Assembly: GCA_947445115.1 (NCBI GenBank)
Contig: CANFCG010000006.1
Span: forward strand, 1 to 64,000
Length of the DNA: 64,000 bases
Direction of reading: 5' to 3'
From: Comamonadaceae bacterium
GTDB taxonomy: Bacteria; Pseudomonadota; Gammaproteobacteria; Burkholderiales; Burkholderiaceae_C
Positions 37,496 through 45,774 of the stretch are shown here, in pieces. Within the stretch, counting starts at the first letter, position 1. The number at the start of each line of letters is the position of its first letter. Under the pieces are notes generated by a model, which was not told the origin of the DNA, ran no database searches, and saw only the letters and a list, made by a program, of their open reading frames with translations. The position numbers were made by a program, and so were the translations under genes.

Positions 37496-38057
37496 ACACC
37501 GCCGTACCCGCACGCAGATTGGGCTGCCAGCGAATGACCGCATCATCTTGGATGCCAAAACTATCTTCAATTTTGAGATTATTTTGCGCGGCTAGCGCGG
37601 CAAAATCTTCATAGGTTCCCACGCGGATATTAGGCGTGTCGTACCACTGATGCGGCAGGCGTTTGGTCACGGGCATACGGCCAAACAGCACACTCAAGCG
37701 ATTCGGCCAATGCGCAAAATTAGGGAACGCAACGATGCCCGTTTTGCCCACGCGCACGGTCTCCCGCAGCATCACTTCGGCGTTGCGTAAATGTTGCAAA
37801 GTGTCGATTTGCAAGACGACATCAAAACTGTTGTCGTCAAACAAATTCAGACCTTCGTCCAGATTGAGCTGAATCACATCTACACCGCGTTTCACACATC
37901 CATGCACGGCCGCATCATCAATCTCGATGCCGTAACCCGTACAGCCCTTGACGTTTTTTAAATGAGCCAAAAGTTCGCCATCGCCACAGCCGAGGTCCAA
38001 TACCCGCGAGCCTTGTGGAACCAGCGCTGCAATAGTTTGGAGTACGAAAGGCGTCAC
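37479..38057 (-). CDS. metW: methionine biosynthesis protein MetW
   Basis: 192 aa. SAM-binding loop [16 protein letters not shown], acidic GYGIEIDD, then [17 protein letters not shown] and [12 protein letters not shown] typical of MetW. MetW is needed with MetX for homoserine acylation in Betaproteobacteria, possibly as an activator. The start is GTG 38057, fused with the metX stop as GTGA, so the pair is translationally coupled. Confidence 0.94.
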   Translation of the reverse strand: MTPFVLQTIAALVPQGSRVLDLGCGDGELLAHLKNVKGCTGYGIEIDDAAVHGCVKRGVDVIQLNLDEGLNLFDDNSFDVVLQIDTLQHLRNAEVMLRETVRVGKTGIVAFPNFAHWPNRLSVLFGRMPVTKRLPHQWYDTPNIRVGTYEDFAALAAQNNLKIEDSFGIQDDAVIRWQPNLRAGTAVFKLSK

Positions 38058-39178
38058 ACCGAGACTCCTTCAAAGTAGGCGCGCACCACATGGATGTAAC
38101 GTTCGTCTTCCAGCAAAAACGCGTCGTGACCTTGCGAAGCATTAATCTCGGCATAGCTGACGCACAGCTTGTTGTCCACCAGCGCCTTCACAATCTCACG
38201 ACTACGCTCGGCAGGAAAGCGCCAGTCTGTGGTGAAGCTCACGACCAAAAACTTAGCCTTGGCCTTTGCGAGCGCCGCACTCAAATCGCCCGCAAAAGCT
38301 TTGGCTGGATCGAAGTAATCTAAGGCGCGGGTAATCAGTAAATACGTATTGGCATCAAAGTAGCTGGCAAACTTTTTGCCCTGATGTTTAAGGTAGCTCT
38401 CAATTTGAAACTCTTCGTCAAAACCATATGCAGCTTGACCTGCCAGCGATTCAATCCGCTCGCGTCCAAACTTTTCATCCATCGCGTCGTCGCTCAAATA
38501 CGTAATGTGCCCCACCATGCGGGCAAGGCGCAGGCCGCGCTCGGGCACAGTTGCATGGGCATAAAAATCGCCGCCATAAAAATCGAGGTCGGTCGTAATG
38601 GCACGCCGCGCCACTTCGTTAAACGCAATGTTTTGCGCTGATAAATTCGGGGCGCTGGCAATGCAGACGCAGTGACGCAGTCGATCAGGATATTGCAGCG
38701 TCCAAGACAGCGCTTGCATCCCGCCCAAACTGCCGCCCATCACGGCGGCAAGCTGTGTGATGCCAAGCTGGGTGACTAAGCGCTCTTGCGCGTTCACCCA
38801 ATCTTCCACCGTCACTACGGGAAAGCTTGATCCATAAGGCTTGCCAGTCGATGGGTCAAGATGCGCAGGGCTGGTCGAGCCAAAGCACGAGCCCAAATTA
38901 TTCACGCCAATGACAAAAAATTTGTTCGTGTCCACGGGCTTGCCAGGGCCAACCATATTGTCCCACCAACCCACATTTTTGTCGTCATCGGCATACACGC
39001 CCGCCACGTGGTGCGAGGCATTCAAAGCATGGCAAATCAGCACTGCGTTCGATTTATCTGCGTTCAATATGCCATAAGTTTCATACGCCAAATCGTAGCC
39101 AGCGATTTGTTTGCCGCTGCTAAGAAGCAAAGCATCGGCAAAGTGCATGGATTGAGGCGTGGGTGTGAGCTGCGTCAT
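38054..39178 (-). CDS. metX: homoserine O-acyltransferase MetX
   Basis: 374 aa alpha/beta hydrolase. Nucleophile Ser150 in [16 protein letters not shown], oxyanion/substrate part [16 protein letters not shown], and a late [17 protein letters not shown] with catalytic Asp and [10 protein letters not shown] with His. It acylates homoserine at the start of methionine synthesis. Proteins of this group paired with MetW often use succinyl-CoA, but I cannot assign acetyl versus succinyl specificity here. It shares a divergent control region of 156 nt with amt. Confidence 0.93.
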   Translation of the reverse strand: MTQLTPTPQSMHFADALLLSSGKQIAGYDLAYETYGILNADKSNAVLICHALNASHHVAGVYADDDKNVGWWDNMVGPGKPVDTNKFFVIGVNNLGSCFGSTSPAHLDPSTGKPYGSSFPVVTVEDWVNAQERLVTQLGITQLAAVMGGSLGGMQALSWTLQYPDRLRHCVCIASAPNLSAQNIAFNEVARRAITTDLDFYGGDFYAHATVPERGLRLARMVGHITYLSDDAMDEKFGRERIESLAGQAAYGFDEEFQIESYLKHQGKKFASYFDANTYLLITRALDYFDPAKAFAGDLSAALAKAKAKFLVVSFTTDWRFPAERSREIVKALVDNKLCVSYAEINASQGHDAFLLEDERYIHVVRAYFEGVSV

Positions 39179-39266
39179 ACGTGCTCTAGTGTAAATGAAG
39201 CGCCGCGCTTGCTAGATCGCCCACATTTCGACAAGTTCAATGCGAACAAGAGCGATAGCACCATTT

Positions 39267-39283
39267 TGGGTATTAATCTTGCA
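39267..39283 (+). promoter_or_regulatory. candidate sigma-54 promoter of amt
   Basis: TGGGTATTAATCTTGCA has GG (39269-39270) and GC (39281-39282) exactly 10 bp apart with TTGCA at the -12 side, fitting sigma-54 elements. Transcription would begin about 40 nt before the amt ATG. Nitrogen-controlled sigma-54 expression of ammonium transporters is well known, but the -24 box is a weak match and no clear NtrC site is seen. Confidence 0.35.
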
Positions 39284-39334
39284 TCATTTTTGTGATAATC
39301 ACTATTTACCCGTCAAATAATTTATGGAAACAAA

Positions 39335-40537
39335 ATGGAAGCACTAAAACAGGGCAATGACGCGCTATTTATCTTATTAGGCGCGATTATGGTGCTTGCC
39401 ATGCACGCGGGATTTGCATTCTTAGAGCTGGGCACCGTTCGTAAAAAGAATCAAGTCAACGCGCTCGTCAAAATTTTGGTAGATTTTTCAGTCTCCACCG
39501 TCGTGTACTTCGCAGTCGGCTACGGCATTGCGTATGGCACGAGCTTTATGGTGGGTGCAGATCAACTTGCCGCCAAAAACGGCTACGAGTTGGTCAAGTT
39601 CTTCTTCCTACTCACCTTCGCCGCTGCTGTGCCTGCCATCATCTCGGGCGGCATTGCCGAGCGCGCCAAGTTTTGGCCTCAACTTATTGCCACCGCCGTC
39701 ATTGTGGGCGTTATCTATCCGCTGTTTGAAGGCCAAGTGTGGAACGAAAACACCACATTCCAAAATTGGATTAAGGCTATCAGCGGTGAGAACTTTCATG
39801 ACTTTGCAGGCTCGGTCGTTGTCCACGCCGTAGGCGGCTGGATCGCCCTGCCCGCCGTGCTGTTGCTTGGCGCACGCGTAGGTCGCTATCGCAAAGACGG
39901 CAGCATTTCGGGGCATCCGCCGTCATCCATTCCTTTTCTCGCGCTAGGCGCATGGATCTTGGCCGTGGGCTGGTTTGGCTTTAACGTGATGAGCGCACAA
40001 ACCATCGACAAAATTTCAGGTCTAGTGGCGGTGAACTCGCTGATGGCGATGGTCGGCGGAACGCTGGTCGCATTGGTAATCGGACGCAATGACCCCGGCT
40101 TCGTCTACAACGGCCCTCTGGCTGGCTTGGTAGCAGTATGCGCAGGCTCAGACCTGATGCACCCGATGGGCGCGCTGATGGTAGGCGGCATCGCAGGCGC
40201 CATCTTCACATACATGTTTGCGCTCACGCAAAACAAATGGAAGATTGACGACGTGCTCGGTGTATGGGCACTGCACGGCCTATGCGGGACATGGGGCGGC
40301 ATCGCAGCGGGTATCTTCGGCGCGAAGGCGCTTGGCGGCATCGGCGGGGTGAGCTTCCTTGCACAACTGATCGGCACAGGCGCTGCGGTTGCATGGGCGT
40401 TGATTGGCGGCTTCGTGGTGTACGGCGTGCTCAAAGCCACGATGGGCCTGCGCCTCTCTGAAGAGGAAGAATTTGCTGGCGCGGATTTGTCCATACACAA
40501 AATCGGCTCAACGCCTGAGCACGAGTCGAGCTGGTAA
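39335..40537 (+). CDS. amt: ammonium transporter
   Basis: 400 aa, about 11 membrane helices. MVLAMHAGFAFLELGTVRKKN, the pore histidine region FHDFAGSVVVHAVGGWIAL and the second histidine block VWALHGLCGTWGGIAAGIFG are present, as required for Amt conduction. The C-terminal tail (EEEFAGADLSIHKIG) resembles the regulated tail of AmtB, but no glnK lies beside it. ATG 39335 is used; an upstream ATG at 39324 is in another frame. Confidence 0.95.
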   Translation: MEALKQGNDALFILLGAIMVLAMHAGFAFLELGTVRKKNQVNALVKILVDFSVSTVVYFAVGYGIAYGTSFMVGADQLAAKNGYELVKFFFLLTFAAAVPAIISGGIAERAKFWPQLIATAVIVGVIYPLFEGQVWNENTTFQNWIKAISGENFHDFAGSVVVHAVGGWIALPAVLLLGARVGRYRKDGSISGHPPSSIPFLALGAWILAVGWFGFNVMSAQTIDKISGLVAVNSLMAMVGGTLVALVIGRNDPGFVYNGPLAGLVAVCAGSDLMHPMGALMVGGIAGAIFTYMFALTQNKWKIDDVLGVWALHGLCGTWGGIAAGIFGAKALGGIGGVSFLAQLIGTGAAVAWALIGGFVVYGVLKATMGLRLSEEEEFAGADLSIHKIGSTPEHESSW

Positions 40538-40587
40538 GCCTCTAGCTACGCATTGATAATCTGAGGGATTCATCGGAGTCCCCCTAA

Positions 40588-41373
40588 ATGCAATTCCTCA
40601 AAGCTATTTTTTGGCTAACTCTCACGCTTAGCCACTCCGCATTGTGGGCACAGTCGCAAAGCTCAATCGAGAGTCGGGGTCAGTGTTCTGCGGATTTCAA
40701 CTCAAACTACCAAAGTCTGGCTATGCGATTTAACCGCGAGCTAGCTGGTCGCTTTCCGTTTGGGGCACCTGAAAGGCCTGATGCTGATTCAAAAGACGCG
40801 CATCTTTTTTTTGCAGACTATGCTCCGCAGCATGATCGACTCATGTCCTTGTACGAGTGTTCAGATGTTCGAAACATTCAAACTTCCAAGCAGCTAGCTT
40901 GGCTGAAGCAACTAAAGGCAGCGTCAGATTGGTTTTTGCAACCGCAGCCCCTGCACATTAGCATCGAGCCCGAATCTATCAGTCCATCCATAGACTTAAT
41001 TGGGCGCACCCAAGTGGTATCTGTAAGCCTGAGCAGCGGGTTAAAAAGTATCCGCTATCCTGGCGCTACGAAGGCCTTGGCATGGCAAGCAGGCGAGCCG
41101 CTAATCTTAGATTTCCAATGGGCTGCGGGATCTTTGTGGCAACCCCAGCCAGACCCGCGTCAATACGACCTCTCCGTAGAGGGCGCTACTGCCACGTTCC
41201 AAAATGGCGGCGCTTGGAGTTTGCTGCGACTGTTCAATACGCCTCAAGGCGAAACGCTGTTTGCAGTACCAATCAAACAACAGAATGGAATGAAAAGTAT
41301 GGCGCAGTTGAAGGTCAAAATTTCAATTGTTGATGGGAAGCAAGTACCAGTTTTCCTGCAATTTGCTCCATAA
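40588..41373 (+). CDS. exported protein resembling the TssM (IcmF) C-terminal domain
   Basis: 261 aa. A signal peptide (LKAIFWLTLTLSHSALWAQ) is followed by two parts. The first has FNRELAGRFPFGAPERPDAD and HLFFADYAP, matching the helical TssM segment with its RYPF and acidic DF...FF pattern. The second has IRYPGATKALAW, LILDFQWAAG and GGAWSLLRLFNTP, matching the beta domain with its WPG and GPWALFRL pattern. TssM is the inner-membrane ring protein of type VI secretion, but here its C-terminal periplasmic part would stand alone. No other T6SS gene is in the window. The match is by eye and needs a profile search. Confidence 0.5.
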   Translation: MQFLKAIFWLTLTLSHSALWAQSQSSIESRGQCSADFNSNYQSLAMRFNRELAGRFPFGAPERPDADSKDAHLFFADYAPQHDRLMSLYECSDVRNIQTSKQLAWLKQLKAASDWFLQPQPLHISIEPESISPSIDLIGRTQVVSVSLSSGLKSIRYPGATKALAWQAGEPLILDFQWAAGSLWQPQPDPRQYDLSVEGATATFQNGGAWSLLRLFNTPQGETLFAVPIKQQNGMKSMAQLKVKISIVDGKQVPVFLQFAP

Positions 41374-41378
41374 GTGAG

Positions 41379-41400
41379 ACGCGCTGAAAAGCCAGCGCGT
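41379..41400 (+). other. 8-bp perfect hairpin after the TssM-like gene
   Basis: ACGCGCTG (41379-41386) and CAGCGCGT (41393-41400) pair perfectly around AAAAGC, starting 6 nt beyond the stop codon. No T-run follows, so it is not a classical terminator by itself; it may stabilise the transcript end or help the terminator at 41427. Confidence 0.5.
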
Positions 41401-41426
41401 TCGAATCTCGATTCGCGCCACTTCCG

Positions 41427-41461
41427 AAGCCTGAGCCACCAATGCGTGCAGCAGGCTTTTT
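41427..41461 (+). terminator. probable terminator between convergent genes
   Basis: AAGCCTG (41427-41433) pairs with CAGGCTT (41452-41458) and is followed by TTTAT on the plus strand. The loop is long (18 nt), so stability is moderate. It would end transcription of the TssM-like gene just before the lysR stop at 41463. Confidence 0.5.
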
Positions 41462-41462
41462 A

Positions 41463-42374
41463 TTACCCCAACACCTTCCCCACGACACTAGCCAATACAT
41501 CCTGCGCCTTTTGCTGCGTCAATGTTGTTGGTCTTTGGCTTGGCCGCACCAGCATCAGTTGACTCATCAATTTTGGTTGCGTAATCGCTCGCACCACAAA
41601 GCTATCTTTTGGGTAATGCGCCAGCGTGTAGCTGGGCAGCACGGCGTGGCCTAGGCCTTCTTGCACAAGGCTCAGAATGGCGTTCAGGCCATCGACTTCC
41701 ATCACGATTTTGGGTTTAACGCCCAGGCGTGTTAGTTCGATGTCTAGCAGTTGCCTAAAGGCATTGGGGCGGCTGGGCAGGATCAAAGGCAAGCGGGACA
41801 AGGCTTGCAGCGTGATACTGCCTGCCGAGTCAATAGTTATAGGCCCTGCAACAGATTCGACTGCACTGGAAATCAGCACCAACGCTTCTTCATGCAATAG
41901 TGTTTGCTCCAAATCCGCGCTGCTAACTGGGTTGTAGAGCAAGGCCATGTCCAAGTTGCCGATGCGCATGCCCTCCAGCATCAGCACCGAAAACCCTTCC
42001 GTGAGTCTGAGCTTCGCCATAGGTAATTCTGCTTGAAACGACTTGGTCAGCGGCACGGTCAGCAACCGCGACAAACTGGGCGGCAAGCCAATGGACACAA
42101 GGCCCGACAGCTCGCCGCGCGCACTACTCAAATCTTCTTTCGCCAGCGCCACCTGATGCAAGATGCCACGCCCGTGCTCCAAGAGGCGCTTGCCCGCCTC
42201 GGTGGGCACCGCGCCGCGCCCGTTGCGCGTGAGCAAGTTTTGCCGCAGCTCCACCTCCAGTAGCCGCAGATGTTTGGAGAGCGCCGGCTGGGTCACGCCT
42301 AGCTGCGAAGCCGCTCGGGTAAAGCTGCCCAGCTCAGCTACGCGGACGAAGTATTCGAGTTGTTTCAAATCCAT
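41463..42374 (-). CDS. LysR family regulator of the protocatechuate cluster
   Basis: 303 aa. The N-terminal helix-turn-helix MDLKQLEYFVRVAELGSFTRAASQLGVTQPALSKHLRLLE is textbook LysR, followed by an effector domain (about 90-295) with VSIGLPPSLSRLL and GLGHAVLPSYTLAH. It is divergent from the ModA-like gene and ligK, with a T-N11-A palindrome between them, and occupies the place of PmdR in Comamonas. The effector would be protocatechuate or a ring-cleavage product (inference). Confidence 0.88.
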   Translation of the reverse strand: MDLKQLEYFVRVAELGSFTRAASQLGVTQPALSKHLRLLEVELRQNLLTRNGRGAVPTEAGKRLLEHGRGILHQVALAKEDLSSARGELSGLVSIGLPPSLSRLLTVPLTKSFQAELPMAKLRLTEGFSVLMLEGMRIGNLDMALLYNPVSSADLEQTLLHEEALVLISSAVESVAGPITIDSAGSITLQALSRLPLILPSRPNAFRQLLDIELTRLGVKPKIVMEVDGLNAILSLVQEGLGHAVLPSYTLAHYPKDSFVVRAITQPKLMSQLMLVRPSQRPTTLTQQKAQDVLASVVGKVLG

Positions 42375-42378
42375 TTTT

Positions 42379-42399
42379 GATATTCTAATTAGTTATATC
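42379..42399. promoter_or_regulatory. LysR-type binding site (T-N11-A)
   Basis: GATAT at 42379-42383 and ATATC at 42395-42399 form a perfect inverted repeat with an 11-bp spacer, itself holding the palindrome CTAATTAG. It lies 5 nt upstream of the lysR ATG and about 54 nt before the ModA-like gene, where a LysR regulator would bind for autorepression and activation. Confidence 0.55.
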
Positions 42400-42452
42400 T
42401 GCTAGTTTGTTATGCCGCTTAATCTAGGCTATTTCAGCATCACAATCTAGTC

Positions 42453-43169
42453 ATGCAAACACCGACTCCCACTCTCAAAGGTCTTTCCTCGCTCGCCACT
42501 AAGCATGTGCTGCTGGCTCTTGCCGCGCAATATCAAAATGACTTAGGGACGGTCATCAACGTTGAGACGCTTGGCGGCGTGGACGCAGCCAAGCGCGTGG
42601 CGGAATCAAACACGTCGGGTGAATTGATTGATTTGATATTTTTGGGTTCAGATGCCATAGACAAGCTCATTGCCGCAGGCCATGTCCAGCAAGGCTCGCG
42701 CGTGGACTGGGTGAAGTCAACGGTCGCTATCGCTGTGCGTACAGGCTCCGCCAAGCTAGACATCAACAGCGAAGCGGCCGTACGCGCGGCCGTCGTTGCA
42801 GCACCGTCTATGAGCTATTCCACGGGCCCCAGCGGCGTATACCTAGCCAAGCTGTTCGAGCGCTGGGGCATCGCGGATGTGGTGAATGCAAAACTTGTGC
42901 AAGCCCCGCCAGGCGTGCCTGTGGGCTCTTTGGTGGCGAGCGGAAAAGTAGCACTTGGCTTTCAACAACTGAGCGAATTGCTGGGCATGGACGGTATTGA
43001 TGTGCTCGGCAATTTACCCAATGAGATCGCTTGCATCACAACCTTTTCAAGTGGCATACCCAGCACATGCAGCCCTGCGGCAAGCCAGGCAGCGCGTGGC
43101 CTACAGGCGCATTTAGCATCTAGTCAAACGGAATTTATCAAGCAAAAATACGGCATGTATTGGCACTAA
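42453..43169 (+). CDS. ModA-like substrate-binding-fold protein without signal peptide
   Basis: 238 aa. The fold is that of ModA-type binding proteins: GLSSLATKHVLLALAAQYQN at the start, LIFLGSDAIDKLIAAGHV, PSMSYSTGPSGVYLAKLFERWG, LVQAPPGVPVGSLVASGKVALGFQQ and SELLGMDGIDVLGNLP. The first methionine leads straight into the first strand with no signal sequence, so the protein is probably cytoplasmic. No ABC permease or ATPase accompanies it. As first gene of the lig operon it may be a sensor, a binding protein or an enzyme on this scaffold; the function is unknown. Confidence 0.65.
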   Translation: MQTPTPTLKGLSSLATKHVLLALAAQYQNDLGTVINVETLGGVDAAKRVAESNTSGELIDLIFLGSDAIDKLIAAGHVQQGSRVDWVKSTVAIAVRTGSAKLDINSEAAVRAAVVAAPSMSYSTGPSGVYLAKLFERWGIADVVNAKLVQAPPGVPVGSLVASGKVALGFQQLSELLGMDGIDVLGNLPNEIACITTFSSGIPSTCSPAASQAARGLQAHLASSQTEFIKQKYGMYWH

Positions 43170-43200
43170 CCCTTCACTTAATTTTTAAAGGAAATCCAAA

Positions 43201-43893
43201 ATGAACCTCGCAACTACTTTAGGCGTTGTCAAACGCAACATCACCCGCACCGACGCAGCCACTTGCGCCAAACTGGGTAAATACGGCGTCGCCACCGTAC
43301 ACGAAGCGATGGGTCGCATGGGTCTCATGTCGTCCTACATGCGCCCCATCTACAAGAGCGCAAAAATGTGCGGCCCTGCCGTGACCGTACTCTTGCACCC
43401 CGGTGACAACTGGATGATGCACGTGGTGGCGGAGCAAATTCAAAAGGGTGACGTAGTGGTGGCAGCCATGACCTCGCCCAACACGGACGGCTTTTTTGGT
43501 GACCTCTTGGCGACCAGCTTTCAAGCACGCGGTGCAAACGGACTCGTCATTGACGGTGGCTGCCGCGACGTCGCAGAGCTAGAACAGATGGGCTTTCCAG
43601 TCTTCAGCAAAGCCATCAGCGCCAAGGGCACGATCAAGGCAACCATTGGCTCGGTCAATATCCCTGTAATCTGCGCTGGCGCGTTAGTCAACCCAGGCGA
43701 TGTCGTTGTGGCAGATGCTGACGGCGTGGTCGTGGTGCCCGCATCCCTTGCCGCCGCCGTTGCCGATGCCGCCGAAGCACGCGAGGCACTAGAAGGTGAA
43801 AAACGCGCCAAGCTAGCGGCTGGCGTGCTCGGGCTGGACATGTACAACATGCGCGAGCCTTTGGCTAAAGCGGGTTTAAAGTACATTGACTAA
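43201..43893 (+). CDS. ligK: 4-carboxy-4-hydroxy-2-oxoadipate aldolase/oxaloacetate decarboxylase
   Basis: 230 aa RraA-fold class II aldolase. The catalytic Arg122 and metal Asp123 lie in [20 protein letters not shown], and Asp101 in [10 protein letters not shown]. The enzyme cleaves 4-carboxy-4-hydroxy-2-oxoadipate to pyruvate and oxaloacetate, the last step of the 4,5-cleavage pathway, and also decarboxylates oxaloacetate. Called LigK in Sphingobium and PmdF in Comamonas. It is 31 nt downstream of the ModA-like gene and has an AAAGGAAA ribosome site. Confidence 0.93.
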   Translation: MNLATTLGVVKRNITRTDAATCAKLGKYGVATVHEAMGRMGLMSSYMRPIYKSAKMCGPAVTVLLHPGDNWMMHVVAEQIQKGDVVVAAMTSPNTDGFFGDLLATSFQARGANGLVIDGGCRDVAELEQMGFPVFSKAISAKGTIKATIGSVNIPVICAGALVNPGDVVVADADGVVVVPASLAAAVADAAEAREALEGEKRAKLAAGVLGLDMYNMREPLAKAGLKYID

Positions 43894-43912
43894 AGACTTC
43901 GATTTCAGCAGC

Positions 43913-44788
43913 ATGATGCTCCGCCGCCCTTTCCTAGCAAGCCTTGCCAGCCTTGTCGTCCTGACGACCACACTGGTCGTGGGCTGCGGGACAGCGGTCA
44001 TTCCACAATCGGCAAAACCCGATGCTGCGCTCGTTCAAACGCTTGCGCCCACGGGCACGCTGCGCATTGGCGTGTACAAGGGCAGTCCTAGCTCGCTAGT
44101 CACGGCGGCTGACGGCACAACGGCTGGCGTGGCGCACGACGTGGGGCAATCGATGGCGAAGCAGCTGGGCGTGCCTGCGCAAGTCGTCGTCTTTGACCGC
44201 ATTGCACTGGTACTTGAAGCTTTGAAAGCTGGGCAGATCGACATGACGTTTACCAACGCCTCGCCTGCGCGGCAGCGCGAGTTTGCGTTTTCTCAGCCCA
44301 TGCTGAGCGTGGAGCTGGGCTATCTGGTTCCCGCCAATGGCAAACTGCAAAACATCGACCATGCGGATGCAGGAATGCGCATCGGCGTTTCTCAAGGCAG
44401 CAGCTCGCAAGCCTCACTAGGTGAGGCCTTCAAGGCAAGCAAGCTCACAGCCTTTGCTAGTCTTGACCTAGCGAAGACCGCCTTGCGCAATAACGATATT
44501 GATGCGTTTGCGACCAATAAGGGGATCTTGAATGAACTCTTGGACGACTTAAATAAAAGCGACGAAAGCGGCACTCAAAAGCTGTCTTACAAAATTTTGG
44601 ACGGCCGCTGGGGCTATGAGCACATGGGCATTGCCATCCCGCTTGAGCGAGCATTGAAATCCTCAGCCGCTGTGGCTTTTGTGGGTGGTCTTGGTCGCAA
44701 ATTAAAAGCTTCTGGTGAGCTAACCAAGATGGCAGAACGCGCAGGGCTGCGCGGCACAGTGAATGTTGATATTGGAGGCATGAAATGA
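43913..44788 (+). CDS. ABC-type periplasmic solute-binding lipoprotein (PF00497), orphan
   Basis: About 291 aa. ATG 43913 (or 43916) gives a lipoprotein signal ending in VVGC. The mature domain is an amino-acid-type binding protein: LRIGVYKGSPSSLV, GVAHDVGQSMAKQLGV, LKAGQIDMTFTNASPARQREFAFSQP and VSQGSSSQASLGEAF. No permease or ATPase gene of that class is nearby. An in-frame TTG at 43886 inside ligK would put a polar leader before the signal and is less likely. Its stop overlaps the next Bug gene as ATGA. A ring-acid or keto-acid ligand is plausible from context. Confidence 0.8.
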   Translation: MMLRRPFLASLASLVVLTTTLVVGCGTAVIPQSAKPDAALVQTLAPTGTLRIGVYKGSPSSLVTAADGTTAGVAHDVGQSMAKQLGVPAQVVVFDRIALVLEALKAGQIDMTFTNASPARQREFAFSQPMLSVELGYLVPANGKLQNIDHADAGMRIGVSQGSSSQASLGEAFKASKLTAFASLDLAKTALRNNDIDAFATNKGILNELLDDLNKSDESGTQKLSYKILDGRWGYEHMGIAIPLERALKSSAAVAFVGGLGRKLKASGELTKMAERAGLRGTVNVDIGGMK

Positions 44789-45750
44789 ATTTTCTTAAAT
44801 GGCTGATCGCGGCTACAAGTACGGCAGCATTTGCGCTGTCAGTCTCAGCACAAACCTATCCCGCTAAGCCCGTCAAAATCGTCGTCGGTTATGCCGCTGG
44901 CGGTGCGGTCGACTTGGTCGCCCGTGCCGTGGGACAAGGCTTGCAAGCGAACATGGGGCAAACGTTTGTGATTGAGAACAAACCCGGCGCGGGCACCAAC
45001 ATCGCGGTCAAATCGGTGATTGACGCACCCGCCGACGGCTACACGATGCTGATGGCGGCGAACGCGCTTGCCGTAAACATGGCGCTCTACTCACCCGCGC
45101 CATTTGATGCAGAACGTGACCTAGTCGCCGTGTCACTCATAGGCCGCGTGCCTGTGGTGATTGCCGCGAATGTGAACGCGCCGTACGCCAACGTGCAAGC
45201 GCTTATCGCCGCTGCCAAGGGCAAACCCAACACCATCGCCTACGGCAGCCCCGGCAACGGATCAACCCCGCACATGGCACTGGAACTCTTTGCACGCGCC
45301 GCGGGCATTTACCTGCAGCACATTCCGTACAAAGGCGGCTCGCAGGCGATTACCGACGTGCTGGGTGGACAATTGCCGCTGGTCGCAGTGAATGCGCTGG
45401 AAGCCTTACCGCAAGTCAAAGCAGGCAAGCTCAAAGTGCTGGCAGTGCTCAGCCCAAAGCGCAGCGCCATCTTCCCCGACGTGCCAACCATTGCGGAGTC
45501 TGGCTTTGCTGGATTTGAAGCGTCCGTCTGGTACGGCCTAGTAGCACCTGCCGCCACGCCAAAAGATATCGTCGCCAAGCTGCACCTAGAGGTGCAAAAA
45601 GTGCTGCAAACCAAAGAGTTGAAAGACCGAATGTCGGCTGCGGGCGGCGAAGTGATTCCAGCCAGTAGTGAAGCGTTTGGTGCGCTGATTAAATCTGAGC
45701 GGGCTCGCTATGCGAAGCTTGTAAAAGATGCGGGAATTAAGCCCGATTAA
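44785..45750 (+). CDS. Bug-family tripartite tricarboxylate transporter receptor
   Basis: 321 aa. A signal peptide (AFALSVSAQ) is followed by PVKIVVGYAAGGAVDLVAR, VIENKPGAGTNIAVK, IAYGSPGNGSTPHMALELF, LQHIPYKGGSQAITDVLGGQLP and FPDVPTIAESGFAGFEASVWYG, a complete Bug protein. It is coupled (ATGA) to the preceding solute-binding lipoprotein and 24 nt before ligI, so it is co-transcribed with the lig genes. Likely ligands are protocatechuate, its precursors or pathway acids (inference). Confidence 0.93.
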   Translation: MNFLKWLIAATSTAAFALSVSAQTYPAKPVKIVVGYAAGGAVDLVARAVGQGLQANMGQTFVIENKPGAGTNIAVKSVIDAPADGYTMLMAANALAVNMALYSPAPFDAERDLVAVSLIGRVPVVIAANVNAPYANVQALIAAAKGKPNTIAYGSPGNGSTPHMALELFARAAGIYLQHIPYKGGSQAITDVLGGQLPLVAVNALEALPQVKAGKLKVLAVLSPKRSAIFPDVPTIAESGFAGFEASVWYGLVAPAATPKDIVAKLHLEVQKVLQTKELKDRMSAAGGEVIPASSEAFGALIKSERARYAKLVKDAGIKPD

Positions 45751-45774
45751 TACAAATACTAACGAAAGCAACTT

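Noticed and set aside
39324-39334. ATG at 39324 upstream of amt
   Set aside because: It is in a different frame and leads to no sensible protein; ATG 39335 begins the Amt sequence.
41397-41420. tRNA-like segment with GTTCGAATC and GCGCCAC
   Set aside because: It looks like a T-arm and acceptor end, but the T-stem has mismatches and no anticodon or D arm lies upstream; the region before it is a separate perfect hairpin. Probably coincidence; at most a worn tRNA end.
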